61,984 nt of DNA from an uncultured Clostridia bacterium. GTDB taxonomy: Bacteria; Bacillota; Clostridia; Oscillospirales; Ruminococcaceae. How positions within the stretch are numbered: the first letter of the stretch is position 1; each line of letters begins with the position of its first letter. The notes below the pieces were generated by a model. That model was not told where the DNA came from. It made no database searches and saw only the letters and a program-made list of their open reading frames with translations. A program made the translations under genes and the position numbers. The stretch covers positions 1 through 61,984 of the forward strand of contig CALGTU010000028.1 in assembly GCA_937901465.1 (NCBI GenBank). The letters run 5' to 3'. This document shows, in pieces, positions 1-8,485 of the stretch.

Positions 1-1
1 A

Positions 2-1243
2 AGACGTGGCGCAGGCCTCGGCGGCGGACACGACGAAAAGGAACAGACACTTAACCAGATTCTCGTTGAGATGGACGGTTTTGATACAAACGACAGCGTA
101 ATTGTTATCGCTGCTACAAACCGTAAGGATATTTTAGACCCCGCGCTTATGCGTCCCGGAAGATTTGACAGACATATTTTTGTTAACTATCCCGATGTAA
201 AGGGCAGAGAAGATATCCTTAAAGTTCATACAAGAACAAGACCTTTAGGCCCTGATGTTGACCTTAAGGTTATCGCAAAAACTACCCAGGGATTTACAGG
301 TGCTGACCTTGAAAACCTTGTCAACGAAGCGGCTCTTCTTGCGGCAAGAAAGAACAGAAAAGCCATTACAGAAGAAGATATCGAAGAAGCAACAATCAAG
401 GTTATCGCAGGCCCCGAAAAGAAATCCCATGTTGTTACAGAAAGAGACAGAAAGATTACTTCTTTCCATGAAGCAGGCCATGCTGTTGCTGCTTATTTCC
501 TTGAAACACAGGAAAAGGTTCAGCAGGTTACAGTTATTCAGAGAGGAATGGCTGCGGGTCTTACAATAACACGTCCCGAAACAGACGACAGACATGTTAC
601 AAGAACATATATGAAAGAAAGCATTGTTATGCTTCTCGGCGGTAGAGTTGCTGAAGAAATCGCACTCGACGATATCAGCACAGGTGCTTCAAACGATATC
701 GAAAGAGCAACAAAGACCGCAAGAAATATGATAATGAAATATGGTTTCTCAAATAAGATAGGCCCCGTTGTATATGGTTCTGATTCTGATGAAGTTTTCC
801 TTGGCCGTGATTATGGTCATACACAGACCTTAAGCGACAAGGTTGCTTCTGAAATAGATGATGAAGTAAAACGCCTTATCGATGAAGCACACGAACAGTG
901 TAAGAAAATCCTTACCGACCACAGAGATAAACTCGACCTTGTTGCTAAATATCTTATCCACTTTGAAAAGATTGACAGCGAACTCTTTGAAAAGCTCATG
1001 AACGGTGAAGTTACCGATGAAGATGTTGAAAAGAAGATAGCTGAAGAACTTAAAAAGAAGGAAAATATCGGCGAAAAGCTCGATGTTACAGTTTCAGACG
1101 AAGTTAAGGATAACAACGCTGAAAAGGCTGAAGAAAAGACTGAAGAAACTTCTGAAAAGGCTTCTGAAGAAGAAAAGAAAACAGAAGAAAAAACAGAAGA
1201 AAAGCCCGAAGAAAAGAAAGAAGAAAAACCTTCTGAAGAATAA
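2..1243 (+). CDS. ftsH: ATP-dependent zinc metalloprotease FtsH (3' part)
   Basis: C-terminal two thirds of the membrane-anchored AAA+ protease that degrades misfolded and regulatory membrane proteins. The 5' end lies outside the window; the frame is open from base 2 and enters in the AAA second region of homology (RRGAGLGGG, then ATNR and RPGRFDR). The zinc-protease motif HEAGH is 133-137 residues after the first internal Met (base 71), so the M41 domain is complete. The tail (about the last 45 residues) is almost only Glu, Lys, Ser and Thr, a common disordered FtsH terminus. A strong terminator follows the stop codon immediately. Confidence 0.97.
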   Translation, partial: RRGAGLGGGHDEKEQTLNQILVEMDGFDTNDSVIVIAATNRKDILDPALMRPGRFDRHIFVNYPDVKGREDILKVHTRTRPLGPDVDLKVIAKTTQGFTGADLENLVNEAALLAARKNRKAITEEDIEEATIKVIAGPEKKSHVVTERDRKITSFHEAGHAVAAYFLETQEKVQQVTVIQRGMAAGLTITRPETDDRHVTRTYMKESIVMLLGGRVAEEIALDDISTGASNDIERATKTARNMIMKYGFSNKIGPVVYGSDSDEVFLGRDYGHTQTLSDKVASEIDDEVKRLIDEAHEQCKKILTDHRDKLDLVAKYLIHFEKIDSELFEKLMNGEVTDEDVEKKIAEELKKKENIGEKLDVTVSDEVKDNNAEKAEEKTEETSEKASEEEKKTEEKTEEKPEEKKEEKPSEE

Positions 1244-1552
1244 AAATATCCCCCACGAAATGTGGGGGATATTTTTATCTATGCCTATCCATAAAACCCT
1301 TAAATAAGGCGGAACAAACGCCGAAAACTCGTGTGGGATTGAAATTTCATAAATCGGAAATCTGATGAATTCTTCGCCTAAAAAATGAATTTCTATCTCG
1401 TTTTTTTCTTTGTCAATAAACCCTTCCATAACAGAAGTTATCTTGTCTTTCGAAGTTGTATTCTGCATAGCGATATAACTTTCAGATATTCCGAAAGCTG
1501 TAAAAAACAGAATAAGCGTTGTCATAAAAGTTAAAATAAATGCTCTTTTCAT
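1094..1552 (-). CDS. Small membrane-anchored protein of unknown function, end uncertain
   Basis: Starts 2 nt after the spoIIP stop, so it is probably translationally coupled to it. Residues 5-25 form one hydrophobic segment (signal or anchor), followed by about 70 polar residues. I do not recognise the family. The open frame runs without a stop through the terminator and for 150 bp antisense to the ftsH tail, giving an implausible Phe-rich C-terminus that mirrors the FtsH Glu/Lys tail. In the neighbouring frame a TAA sits at 1277-1275, just before the hairpin. The real protein is therefore probably about 92 residues with a one-base frame difference, or it has lost its stop. Confidence 0.5.
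   Translation of the reverse strand: MKRAFILTFMTTLILFFTAFGISESYIAMQNTTSKDKITSVMEGFIDKEKNEIEIHFLGEEFIRFPIYEISIPHEFSAFVPPYLRVLWIGIDKNIPHISWGIFLFFRRFFFFLFFGLFFCFFFCFLFFFRSLFRSFFSLFFSLFSVVILNFV
1243..1277. terminator. Bidirectional terminator between ftsH and the spoIIP operon
   Basis: Inverted repeat AATATCCCCCAC / GTGGGGGATATT with a 5-nt loop, A-run on one side and T-run on the other, so it can stop transcripts from both strands. Nearly the same CCCCCAC/GTGGGGG stem recurs at 3172-3205 and 47716-47745. Confidence 0.9.
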
Positions 1553-1554
1553 AT

Positions 1555-2619
1555 TTACTCCTTAATCTCATAAAACGCAGAAACAAGGGATTTTCCTAAC
1601 AGTTCACCCGTGTTTTTTGCTTCATCAACCGAGTTTGCGTGTCCGCCGATTTCTATTAAAAGCGAACCCTCGGTTAAATCCTGATTATAGTTTTTATATG
1701 TAAAGAGTATGGGCCTACAAAGACCTTTATAATCTTCATAAACATTTTTTTGTATAAGACATGCGAGCCTGAAATTTTTGTTGTATCCTTCATAGTTGCA
1801 ACCCGAAATTATCATAATCTGTGCCGATTTTTCGCCGTCTTTTTCATAAACGGGAGCAACTCTCTCTCCGCCCTCACGCTCAATGGCATCTCTGTGAATA
1901 TCAAGAACAACCTTTATATCGGGATTTTGTTTTAAGATGTTTTCTACAGTAACTCTGCTTCTGTCATAAGAACCGTTATATGAGGGATAATCGTGTATCG
2001 TTTTGTCGTGGATAACGCCTATTCCCGCCTTTTCAAGTTCATCGGCAATTTTTTCTCCTACAGCGACAACATTGTATCTTTCATCGGTTGTTCTTGAAAT
2101 GAAAGAATCGTCATAGAAATCGCGTTCATAGGGTTCATAACTTTCGGTTGTGTGGGTGTGCATTATCAGAACTTCTTTTCGCCCGTCGCACAGCATTTTA
2201 AAATCAGGAAGAACAAGACTTTCTTTCATAAGGGAATTATTTTTTACATCGGTTATGTTCCTTACCTGCGCACCGCCGTTCAACGAGAAAAAGTCATCAC
2301 CCTTCTGCCTTCCGAAATTTATTCTTAAAATCTCTCCGCTGTTGTTTTCGATTTCTTCGGGATATGGCAAAGGTCCGCTTTCAGAAAGGTTTTCTTCTTT
2401 GTTTTCGGTTATGGTTTCTTCTATGTTGTTGCCCTTTGAAATCATCTCGTTTTCAAAAAAAGTTATTTTATATCCTGAAGATAAGGTTTCTTCGTTGACA
2501 TGAATATTTTCGGCAAAAACAGATTCTCTGTTTTTTATAGCAAATGAAAACAACGGAATGGTTGTTGTGAGAAGTGTTATTATAAGAAATCTTTTTAAGA
2601 ATGTCCCCGTATTTTTCAC
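1555..2619 (-). CDS. spoIIP: Stage II sporulation protein P (SpoIIP)
   Basis: Peptidoglycan amidase/endopeptidase of the DMP complex that thins septal wall and drives membrane migration during engulfment; expected in the mother cell. 354 residues: N-terminal membrane segment about 9-28, a Glu/Asn-rich linker to about 110, then the catalytic domain. Visible family motifs are HTHTTESYEP (154-163), DIHRDA (240-245) and GGHANS near the C-terminus, which carry the His/Glu residues expected to bind zinc. Start is GTG with an AGGTGA ribosome site 6 nt upstream. It leads a two-gene minus-strand operon. The presence of this gene implies an endospore former. Confidence 0.93.
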   Translation of the reverse strand: MKNTGTFLKRFLIITLLTTTIPLFSFAIKNRESVFAENIHVNEETLSSGYKITFFENEMISKGNNIEETITENKEENLSESGPLPYPEEIENNSGEILRINFGRQKGDDFFSLNGGAQVRNITDVKNNSLMKESLVLPDFKMLCDGRKEVLIMHTHTTESYEPYERDFYDDSFISRTTDERYNVVAVGEKIADELEKAGIGVIHDKTIHDYPSYNGSYDRSRVTVENILKQNPDIKVVLDIHRDAIEREGGERVAPVYEKDGEKSAQIMIISGCNYEGYNKNFRLACLIQKNVYEDYKGLCRPILFTYKNYNQDLTEGSLLIEIGGHANSVDEAKNTGELLGKSLVSAFYEIKE

Positions 2620-2654
2620 TTTATCACCTGCTTTTTAAAAAGTCTTCCCCGTTC

Positions 2655-2682
2655 ATAATATGCGAAAAATTAATAAATATTC
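2655..2682 (-). promoter_or_regulatory. Possible sigma-E type promoter for spoIIP
   Basis: On the minus strand, GAATATT, 13 nt, then CATATTAT, about 35 nt before the spoIIP start. This resembles the mother-cell sigma-E pattern (ATATT ... CATA-N2-AT); spoIIP is sigma-E dependent in Bacillus. No good sigma-A promoter is seen for this gene. Inferred from pattern only. Confidence 0.4.
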
Positions 2683-2684
2683 TA

Positions 2685-2713
2685 TTGACACTTTTTTCTT
2701 TCTGGGTTAAACT
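2685..2713 (+). promoter_or_regulatory. Sigma-A promoter for the 140-residue membrane protein
   Basis: TTGACA, 17-nt spacer, TAAACT (4/6). It lies only 2 nt from the divergent sigma-E-like element of spoIIP, so the two promoters are back to back. Confidence 0.6.
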
Positions 2714-2744
2714 TTTCTTATATTATTTTTAAAGGAGAATTTTT

Positions 2745-3167
2745 ATGGAAAAGACAAAATTCGGTATTACAGTCGGTGCACTTTCAGCAATAGGCTATCT
2801 CTGCGGATACCTTAACATTACAGCGATGATAATTTTCTTTATCTTCACACTCGCTCTTTCTGCCGAAAGAACAGTTAAAGTAAACGCTTTACAGTCTATG
2901 CTCCTTTCATTCACATTCCTTCTTGTAAAGATTGTTATGGGCTGGCTTATAACACTCAACGGAGAGGTTGTTGAACTCGGCTATAAAATCAACTCAACAG
3001 TCGGTGATATTTTCTCGGGCGTCGGCAAATTCACACACGGCGTAAGCGGATTTTTCGATTTTATCGAAACAATCATCTTTATCGTAATCATTTTCATGGC
3101 TTTCGGCGGAAAGACTGTAAAACTTCCCGTAATCTCAAAGATTGCCGAAAAACATATCGCAGAATAA
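2745..3167 (+). CDS. Small multi-spanning membrane protein, unknown function
   Basis: 140 residues with three or four hydrophobic stretches (about 8-25, 26-42, 50-72, 107-123) and a short polar tail. Ribosome site AAAGGAG is 7 nt before the ATG. The gene is monocistronic, with its own promoter at 2685 and a terminator at 3172. I recognise no enzymatic motif; the third and fourth hydrophobic stretches are separated by a Gly-rich loop (VGDIFSGVGKF). It is divergent from spoIIP, but nothing ties it to sporulation beyond position. Confidence 0.75.
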   Translation: MEKTKFGITVGALSAIGYLCGYLNITAMIIFFIFTLALSAERTVKVNALQSMLLSFTFLLVKIVMGWLITLNGEVVELGYKINSTVGDIFSGVGKFTHGVSGFFDFIETIIFIVIIFMAFGGKTVKLPVISKIAEKHIAE

Positions 3168-3171
3168 AACA

Positions 3172-3205
3172 ATATCCCCCACATATCCTGTGGGGGATTT
3201 TTTAT
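3172..3205 (+). terminator. Rho-independent terminator
   Basis: ATCCCCCACA / TGTGGGGGAT hairpin followed by a long T-run, directly after the membrane-protein gene. Confidence 0.9.
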
Positions 3206-3221
3206 TTTTTTAGAATAAATC

Positions 3222-3250
3222 ACGAAACGATATGCCGGCACGGGCTCCGT
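3222..3250. repeat. Intergenic hairpin repeat (63-bp family), partial copy
   Basis: Contains the family core GAAACGATATGCC followed by the palindrome GCACGG-GCT-CCGTGT. Only the right half of the 63-bp element (see 51949-52011) is present. It lies between two convergent transcription units. Confidence 0.6.
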
Positions 3251-3256
3251 GTACGC

Positions 3257-3293
3257 AAAAGCACCTGCGGTCTCTCATCTCGCAGGTGCTTTT
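3257..3293. terminator. Bidirectional terminator of the 3D-domain gene
   Basis: Stem AAAAGCACCTGCG / CGCAGGTGCTTTT with a 10-11-nt loop, 20 bp after the minus-strand stop. Symmetric A/T flanks allow use from both strands. Confidence 0.88.
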
Positions 3294-3313
3294 GACTTAG
3301 CTAACTATTTACC

Positions 3314-4372
3314 CTAATCCAAAATATAGACATTGACTTGGTGAGCGCCCCATTTACAACTTGACGCATAAGAATCACAAAATACGTCAACCAAAACTCT
3401 GCCGTCCATAAGGGCGATTCCGGTGTCGGCAGCAACGGCATAACCATAAACGATTTTGCCATCTGTTGAAGCAATATAAAGTTCTGTTCCATAAGGAATA
3501 ATCTCGGGGTTAACAGCAACTGTTCCGACATAAAGACGCTGTCCGCTTGCACCCTTGGGTGTCTGTCTCTTTGAAGAATAAGCGGTAGCCTTTCCTGTTA
3601 TAACCTTTGAATAAGAAACGGGAATTCCGTTTTCGTCGAGTTCGACTTCCTTAGCGGTTGACCAGGGAGTGCGCTTTGCTGTTCCTGTTGCGATAACTTC
3701 GTTGATAGGTTCTGTTGTAACTTCTTCGCTGATGATGTTGAAAGCTGAGAGCTTTCCGTCGATGTATGTTGTTTCGGCGATTGTTGTAAGTTCGCCGTCA
3801 ACACCTTCTGTTACAACATTTTCTGTATTCATCTTATAGAAAGAAGATTTTATGTTTTCTGTTTCATAAGGGATTGCTGTTACTTTTGTTTCTACCGTTC
3901 TGAGAACTCTCTGTATCACGATTTCGTTTCCCTCGGTAACAGTAGTGTCAACGCTGATGTTTATAAGGTCATCATTGTCGATTTCAATATCTGCCTTATC
4001 AAGAACATAACCTACTGTTTCGAGAGATGTTGCCCATACTGTAACTGTCTTTCCATCGGCAGTTATGGGAACTTCGAATGCACGGTTTATAACAATCTCT
4101 GAAATGTCATTTCTGTTTTCAGAACCGAAAGTAACAACGTCATAATCGCCGAGAGTAATTCCGTGCTCGGTGAGTATTTCCCCTACGTCGTCCTTCTTTG
4201 AAAGAACTCTGATTGTCTTATCGCCGTCAGATATCGTGATTTTTGTGTTGAACACCGCAAGACCTGTCATAAAGATTATGAGAAGCGCGGCTATTACCGA
4301 GAAAATAGTCAACACCAGATACTGTTCCAGAAATATACGCTTGAATTTATCAAGCATCATTCGGAAATTCAT
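3314..4372 (-). CDS. Cell-wall protein with DUF348, G5 and 3D domains (YabE-like)
   Basis: 352-residue membrane-anchored cell-wall protein. One membrane helix (about 15-40), then two ubiquitin-like DUF348 repeats (about 43-140), a G5-type domain (about 155-235) and a C-terminal 3D domain (about 258-352) with TAYSS, VNPEIIPYGTELYI, AADTG and DVFCDS. 3D domains are beta-barrel folds found in peptidoglycan-remodelling and Rpf/YabE-like proteins, so a role in wall turnover is likely. The start is ATG 4372, with AGGAG 8 nt upstream; the 60-bp longer reading would begin at the transcription start. A single Cys pair near the C-terminus may be oxidised. Confidence 0.88.
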   Translation of the reverse strand: MNFRMMLDKFKRIFLEQYLVLTIFSVIAALLIIFMTGLAVFNTKITISDGDKTIRVLSKKDDVGEILTEHGITLGDYDVVTFGSENRNDISEIVINRAFEVPITADGKTVTVWATSLETVGYVLDKADIEIDNDDLINISVDTTVTEGNEIVIQRVLRTVETKVTAIPYETENIKSSFYKMNTENVVTEGVDGELTTIAETTYIDGKLSAFNIISEEVTTEPINEVIATGTAKRTPWSTAKEVELDENGIPVSYSKVITGKATAYSSKRQTPKGASGQRLYVGTVAVNPEIIPYGTELYIASTDGKIVYGYAVAADTGIALMDGRVLVDVFCDSYASSCKWGAHQVNVYILD

Positions 4373-4439
4373 ATCAATAACTCCTTTTCGGTGCAAATCC
4401 TTCGCACCTCTGATTTGTGTGCTTGTAACCATTTTGTAA

Positions 4440-4468
4440 ATTATATCTAAGTTTTTTGTTTATGTCAA
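4440..4468 (-). promoter_or_regulatory. Consensus sigma-A promoter of the 3D-domain gene
   Basis: Minus strand: perfect TTGACA, 17 nt, perfect TATAAT. Transcription should start near 4433, giving a leader of about 60 nt. The leader holds a small hairpin (4390-4408, GGTGCGAA / TTTGCACC) directly before the ribosome site, which could tune translation. The leader is too short for the c-di-AMP riboswitch that precedes many related genes. Confidence 0.88.
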
Positions 4469-4948
4469 ACGGCTTTTAAATCGCTGTTTTGTGCAGTTGT
4501 TACAAAAACGACAAGGAAATAAATGTCATAAAAGGGAATAAAAGGAGTTAAAAAGCCGATTTTGGATGTTTTTGGAAAAAATATCTTTTACCCCATTAGG
4601 CAAAAGGCTAAAAAACGCTTTTAAAATACATTTAATGGAAATTATTTGAAGAAATTAGGAAAATTTCAGGGGTCGGAATTTGAAAAAAGTATTAAATTTC
4701 GGGGTTTCAGGCAATTTTTTTGTATCAAGTGTGCAAAGGCAAAAAAATAAATCCCCGTCGTTTGTTCATTCCTACAAAACCGCGTGGTCGGCGGTGAGCC
4801 ACCGCTGGCAAATCGTTTTTGGGGTATTATACAGGGTAGTTTACTGCTCGGTAACGAAAATGTCGTATAATCCTGTGTGTGTATAAAATATGACTCCTGG
4901 CCCGTCGACTGCTAATGGAATAAAAATTTGTTCTCCGCGGTCACGCGG
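4469..4948. other. Intergenic region without a supported gene
   Basis: About 480 bp between divergent promoters. I see no convincing coding frame: a 68-codon frame at 4680 uses TTG, lacks a ribosome site and has no recognisable sequence. Two perfect palindromes are present: GCGGTG-AGC-CACCGC (4791-4805) and CCGCG-GTCA-CGCGG (4935-4948). The second matches the hairpin end of the 63-bp repeat family and is probably a degenerate copy. The left half is A/T-rich. Confidence 0.5.
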
Positions 4949-4977
4949 TTGCACTTTTGTTAAAAATGTGTTATACT
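4949..4977 (+). promoter_or_regulatory. Sigma-A promoter of the flippase operon
   Basis: TTGCAC, 17-nt spacer, TATACT, about 35 nt before the start of the flippase gene. It probably drives the five genes to 9993, which are separated by only 9-17 nt. Confidence 0.75.
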
Positions 4978-5015
4978 AACTCTATATATGCAAAAAAATC
5001 TCCGGGAGCAAGAAA

Positions 5016-6446
5016 ATGGATAAATACAAAAAGCTTGCGTCTAATACAATAATCTTTGCAATAGGCTCGTTTGGTGCTAAATTCTTAAGTTTCTTTTTAG
5101 TAAGACTTTATTCTAAATTCATCGATACAGCGGGTTTCGGAATAAAGGAACTTATCGAAACAACGGCGAATTTCATCATTCCTGTTGTAACGTTCTGTAT
5201 GGCGGACGCTATTATAAGATACGGTCTTAAAAAAACATACAGCAAAAAGAAGATATTTACCTCAGCGGCTGTAATGATGCTTGTGGGTCTTACAGGCCTC
5301 GCACTTTTATCTCCGCTTTTCAATCTTCTTTCTTTCCTCGATGGTTACGGATTTTTATTATATCTTTATATCTTCTGTTCGTGTTTCCGTTCGTTATGTT
5401 CAAACTTTGTAAGGTCACAAGGATATGTAAAACTCTTTGCCGCCGACGGAATTTTCGCAACATTCATGCTCCTCGTTTTCAACATAATTTTTATTGCAAT
5501 CTTAAAACTCGGCGTAACGGGATTTTTAATCTCGGTTATTCTTTCGGATTTTGTATCGGGAATGACGCTTACCTTAATCGCGGGCTTATGGAAATACTTC
5601 TCTTTCAAGGAAATCGACAAAGAGATGATAAAGAAAATGCTCAAATATTCATTACCGCTTGTTCCGACGGCGATAATGTGGCTTATAACGGGCTTTTCCG
5701 ACCGTCTTTTCCTCAAATATATGGATTATTCCTATCAGTTTACGGGCGATACTGCAACGGGTATCTATTCCGCGGCATCTAAAATCCCGAACCTTATCGC
5801 TATGGTTTCAACAATTTTCTTTCAGGCGTGGAATATGTCCGCCATTATGGAAAGTAAATCCGAAGACCTTGAAAACTTCTATACAAACGTTTATAAAGCA
5901 TATCAATCGGTTTTATATATCGCGGCAGCATGGCTGATAGCGTTATCTATTCCCCTTTCGGCAATACTTCTCGATTATGAAACAGACCCCTTATACCGCT
6001 ATTGTTACCGCTATACACCCGTTCTTGTCGTTGCGGTTTTAATGATGTGTTTCTCACAGTTTTTATCAAGCGTCTATAATGTTACAAAAAAGACAAGAAA
6101 CTCATTCTTTACAAGCGTTATCTCGGCGGTTGTCAATATTATTCTAAATATAATCTTAATAAAGAGATTCGGAATTCAGGGCGCGGGAATAGCAACGCTT
6201 GTGAGCTATCTCACCTGTTATGTAATAAGACTTATCGACTGCAGAAAGCAGATTCCTTTCAGCACCGATATGATTAAAGAGGCACTGAATTTCATTGTGA
6301 TAATTTTAATGTGTATAGTTCTTATATTCCTCCCTGTCGGCTGGATAGATTATTTAATCGCAGGAACCTTATACATCACAGTTGCAAACTTCGGTGCGGT
6401 TATAAAAACAGTAAAAAGATTTTTAGAAAGAAGACACTCTGCTTAA
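5016..6446 (+). CDS. Polysaccharide flippase of the Wzx/SpoVB-MurJ superfamily
   Basis: 476-residue polytopic membrane protein with about 12-14 hydrophobic helices along its whole length and almost no extra-membrane domain. The N-terminus (NTIIFAIGSFGAKFLSFFLVR) is typical of MOP/Polysacc_synt exporters, which flip undecaprenyl-linked sugar units across the membrane. First gene of an operon with two uncharacterised proteins, a CPBP protease and a DUF4321 protein; no glycosyltransferases are adjacent, so the substrate cannot be inferred. Ribosome site is GGGAG, 6 nt before the ATG. Confidence 0.88.
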   Translation: MDKYKKLASNTIIFAIGSFGAKFLSFFLVRLYSKFIDTAGFGIKELIETTANFIIPVVTFCMADAIIRYGLKKTYSKKKIFTSAAVMMLVGLTGLALLSPLFNLLSFLDGYGFLLYLYIFCSCFRSLCSNFVRSQGYVKLFAADGIFATFMLLVFNIIFIAILKLGVTGFLISVILSDFVSGMTLTLIAGLWKYFSFKEIDKEMIKKMLKYSLPLVPTAIMWLITGFSDRLFLKYMDYSYQFTGDTATGIYSAASKIPNLIAMVSTIFFQAWNMSAIMESKSEDLENFYTNVYKAYQSVLYIAAAWLIALSIPLSAILLDYETDPLYRYCYRYTPVLVVAVLMMCFSQFLSSVYNVTKKTRNSFFTSVISAVVNIILNIILIKRFGIQGAGIATLVSYLTCYVIRLIDCRKQIPFSTDMIKEALNFIVIILMCIVLIFLPVGWIDYLIAGTLYITVANFGAVIKTVKRFLERRHSA

Positions 6447-6463
6447 AAGGAGGTTTTTAGAAA

Positions 6464-7099
6464 ATGGAATTTGTAAGCGAAAGAACAGTTATAACAAAAC
6501 TTTCAGATATAGTTGTCGAAAGTGCAACAGCGCTCTATAACGCAGTCAAATATATCTATTCGATTGCCGAAGATGATTTTTATAATGTAGGCATAAAGGA
6601 CGCTCTGAAAGTTGTTTTGAATAACGTTACCGACCCCGATTGTCTTGAAACATTAGGACTTCGCATAAATTCCGAAACCTGCCGTGAGATGAGTTCTGAA
6701 AGTTATAAACAGGTTCTGCCCCTTATGATTTACAGTTTCGCGGTAAGACTTCCCGTTTTAAAGCAGTTTAAAATCGGTGATAAAACAATATCAGATGAAC
6801 AGCTTCTTGCGGTTTATGATTCGGTTATGAGAAAAGGTGCTGTTAATGTCGACGATGTTATAACAGAAACCTATGCCGATATAAAAACGCTTGTTAAAAA
6901 GAACAAGCCTATCCCCGCATATTCATCAGACTGGTATAAAACCTTTATCTATACCCATATCCCCGAACTTTCATCGATAACAAACAAGAATATGTTTCTT
7001 TTGGGATTCACAGATATTCTCTTTGCGATGTTCCATTCATGTATGGAAGAAGAAATGAGAAATATCATCGCCGAAGAATCGGCAGAAAAGATAAAATAA
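6464..7099 (+). CDS. Uncharacterised cytoplasmic protein
   Basis: 211 residues, mostly alpha-helical by composition, no membrane segment or signal peptide and no motif I recognise. It has a strong AAAAGGAGG site, 17 nt after the flippase stop, and is followed 15 nt later by the zinc-finger protein at 7115. The constant spacing and strong ribosome sites suggest that the two are made together and may work as partners. Confidence 0.7.
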   Translation: MEFVSERTVITKLSDIVVESATALYNAVKYIYSIAEDDFYNVGIKDALKVVLNNVTDPDCLETLGLRINSETCREMSSESYKQVLPLMIYSFAVRLPVLKQFKIGDKTISDEQLLAVYDSVMRKGAVNVDDVITETYADIKTLVKKNKPIPAYSSDWYKTFIYTHIPELSSITNKNMFLLGFTDILFAMFHSCMEEEMRNIIAEESAEKIK

Positions 7100-7114
7100 A
7101 AAGGAGGAGTTTTT

Positions 7115-8476
7115 ATGGACAGCATTGTTTTCGTCACAAAATCGAATAACAATTTCTATAAACTTGAACTTGCAAGAACACTTCTCCATTTCGTTGAATA
7201 CGACTTCACATATTTCTGGGAACAATGCATAGACCTCGGAAAATCCTGCCGTAAACTCGGCGGATATTCTTCAAAGCAGTTCAGGGTTGTAAAAAACCTT
7301 ATAACAAAATGTCACCCCTATTATGAAGCACAGATAAATTCAGATTTTGAACATATCGTTCTCGATTGTCTTATCGAATATATCTGTCATAGCGAAAATA
7401 TAGGGCTTGAAGAACTATGGGCAAGATGTATCTCTCCTAAAAACGCATATGAAAAAGCGATTTTTGTAAGAATTTCAGAATATAAAACAGGAAGAGCGAT
7501 AAACCAGTGGGCAAACATTATGCGTATTCAGGAATATGCAAGGGCAAAGCTCGATTATATCTTTGAGGGCGATATCGTTCCGAGAAATATGTATGTAACA
7601 AGAAAGGGATATTTCGACCTCTCTTTCTCTGTTATGGCAAAAGAACTCGGTTTTCCCTCGTCAGAACTTCCTGCCGTTAAAAGATTCAATTCATCTTTGA
7701 TGCCAAACTCCGCCTTTATGGTAAGTAAGGTTTCAAAGCTTATTCTCAAAAAGATAAACCCCATTATAGATGAAATAAAAGACCCCGTTTATAATCCGCC
7801 GATAAGCCGTGATGCGATAAGAGACCAGATAAGTCTTGATGCATTCACATTCCTTCGCGGAATGGCAAGACCCGACGGAATGGAACTTGAAGCAGCCGAA
7901 GAAACTTTCGCTAATTTAGACGGCGAATATTTCCTTCCCGATAGCTTTAAGGCTATTATCGACCTTGAATTCGATAAGATGCTCGAAAACGGAATTATCC
8001 TTCAGAAATGTTCAAAATGCGGAAAGTATTTCTTCTATGATATGAACTATAAGGGAAGACTCTGTAACAGAGTAAGTTCATCGGGCAAAACCTGCCGTGA
8101 AATGTATGACGAAACAAAACCCATTGAAGAAAAACCCATTACAAACGATATCGAAACACGCTGTCAGATTTTATATGCGGCACTTTCAAACAAGGTAGGC
8201 GAAGAATTCAAGGAAAACGAATTCAAGGAATGGTCACAGTATCTCGAAAATATGAGAGAGAATGTTAAAACCGAAGCGGCAACCGTTGAAGACCTTGAAG
8301 CTTTCCTCGAATATTCAGAAAGAATGTGCGCCGAAGTTAAATCAAGACCTGCCGTTAAGGTTATAAAATCCGATCCGATGCAGGCACCGCCACCGCCCGT
8401 TAAGAAGAGAGAACCCGAAAAGGCAGAACCTCAGAAATACCGTTTCCCCACTCTCGAAGAACTTGACAGAAGATAG
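7115..8476 (+). CDS. Uncharacterised protein with C-terminal zinc-knuckle-like module
   Basis: 453 residues. Most of the protein is helical and unassigned. Around residues 293-331 is CSKCGKYFF followed by C-N-R-V and G-K-T-C-R-E, a four-cysteine zinc-ribbon pattern that resembles the DUF6076-type proteins of Clostridia (tentative). The last 60 residues are Pro/Lys/Glu-rich and disordered, with a run of consecutive prolines (APPPPVKKREPEK). No catalytic motif seen. Coupled to the gene at 6464; function unknown. Confidence 0.7.
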   Translation: MDSIVFVTKSNNNFYKLELARTLLHFVEYDFTYFWEQCIDLGKSCRKLGGYSSKQFRVVKNLITKCHPYYEAQINSDFEHIVLDCLIEYICHSENIGLEELWARCISPKNAYEKAIFVRISEYKTGRAINQWANIMRIQEYARAKLDYIFEGDIVPRNMYVTRKGYFDLSFSVMAKELGFPSSELPAVKRFNSSLMPNSAFMVSKVSKLILKKINPIIDEIKDPVYNPPISRDAIRDQISLDAFTFLRGMARPDGMELEAAEETFANLDGEYFLPDSFKAIIDLEFDKMLENGIILQKCSKCGKYFFYDMNYKGRLCNRVSSSGKTCREMYDETKPIEEKPITNDIETRCQILYAALSNKVGEEFKENEFKEWSQYLENMRENVKTEAATVEDLEAFLEYSERMCAEVKSRPAVKVIKSDPMQAPPPPVKKREPEKAEPQKYRFPTLEELDRR

Positions 8477-8485
8477 GAGAACATA

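Noticed and set aside
817..1116. Minus-strand frame inside ftsH
   Set aside because: Shadow of the Lys/Glu-rich ftsH coding strand.
4373..4439. c-di-AMP riboswitch before the 3D-domain gene
   Set aside because: Consensus promoter leaves only a ~60-nt leader with one small hairpin; riboswitch motifs are absent.
4680..4886. 68-codon frame in the intergenic region
   Set aside because: TTG start without ribosome site, no recognisable protein features, overlaps palindromes.
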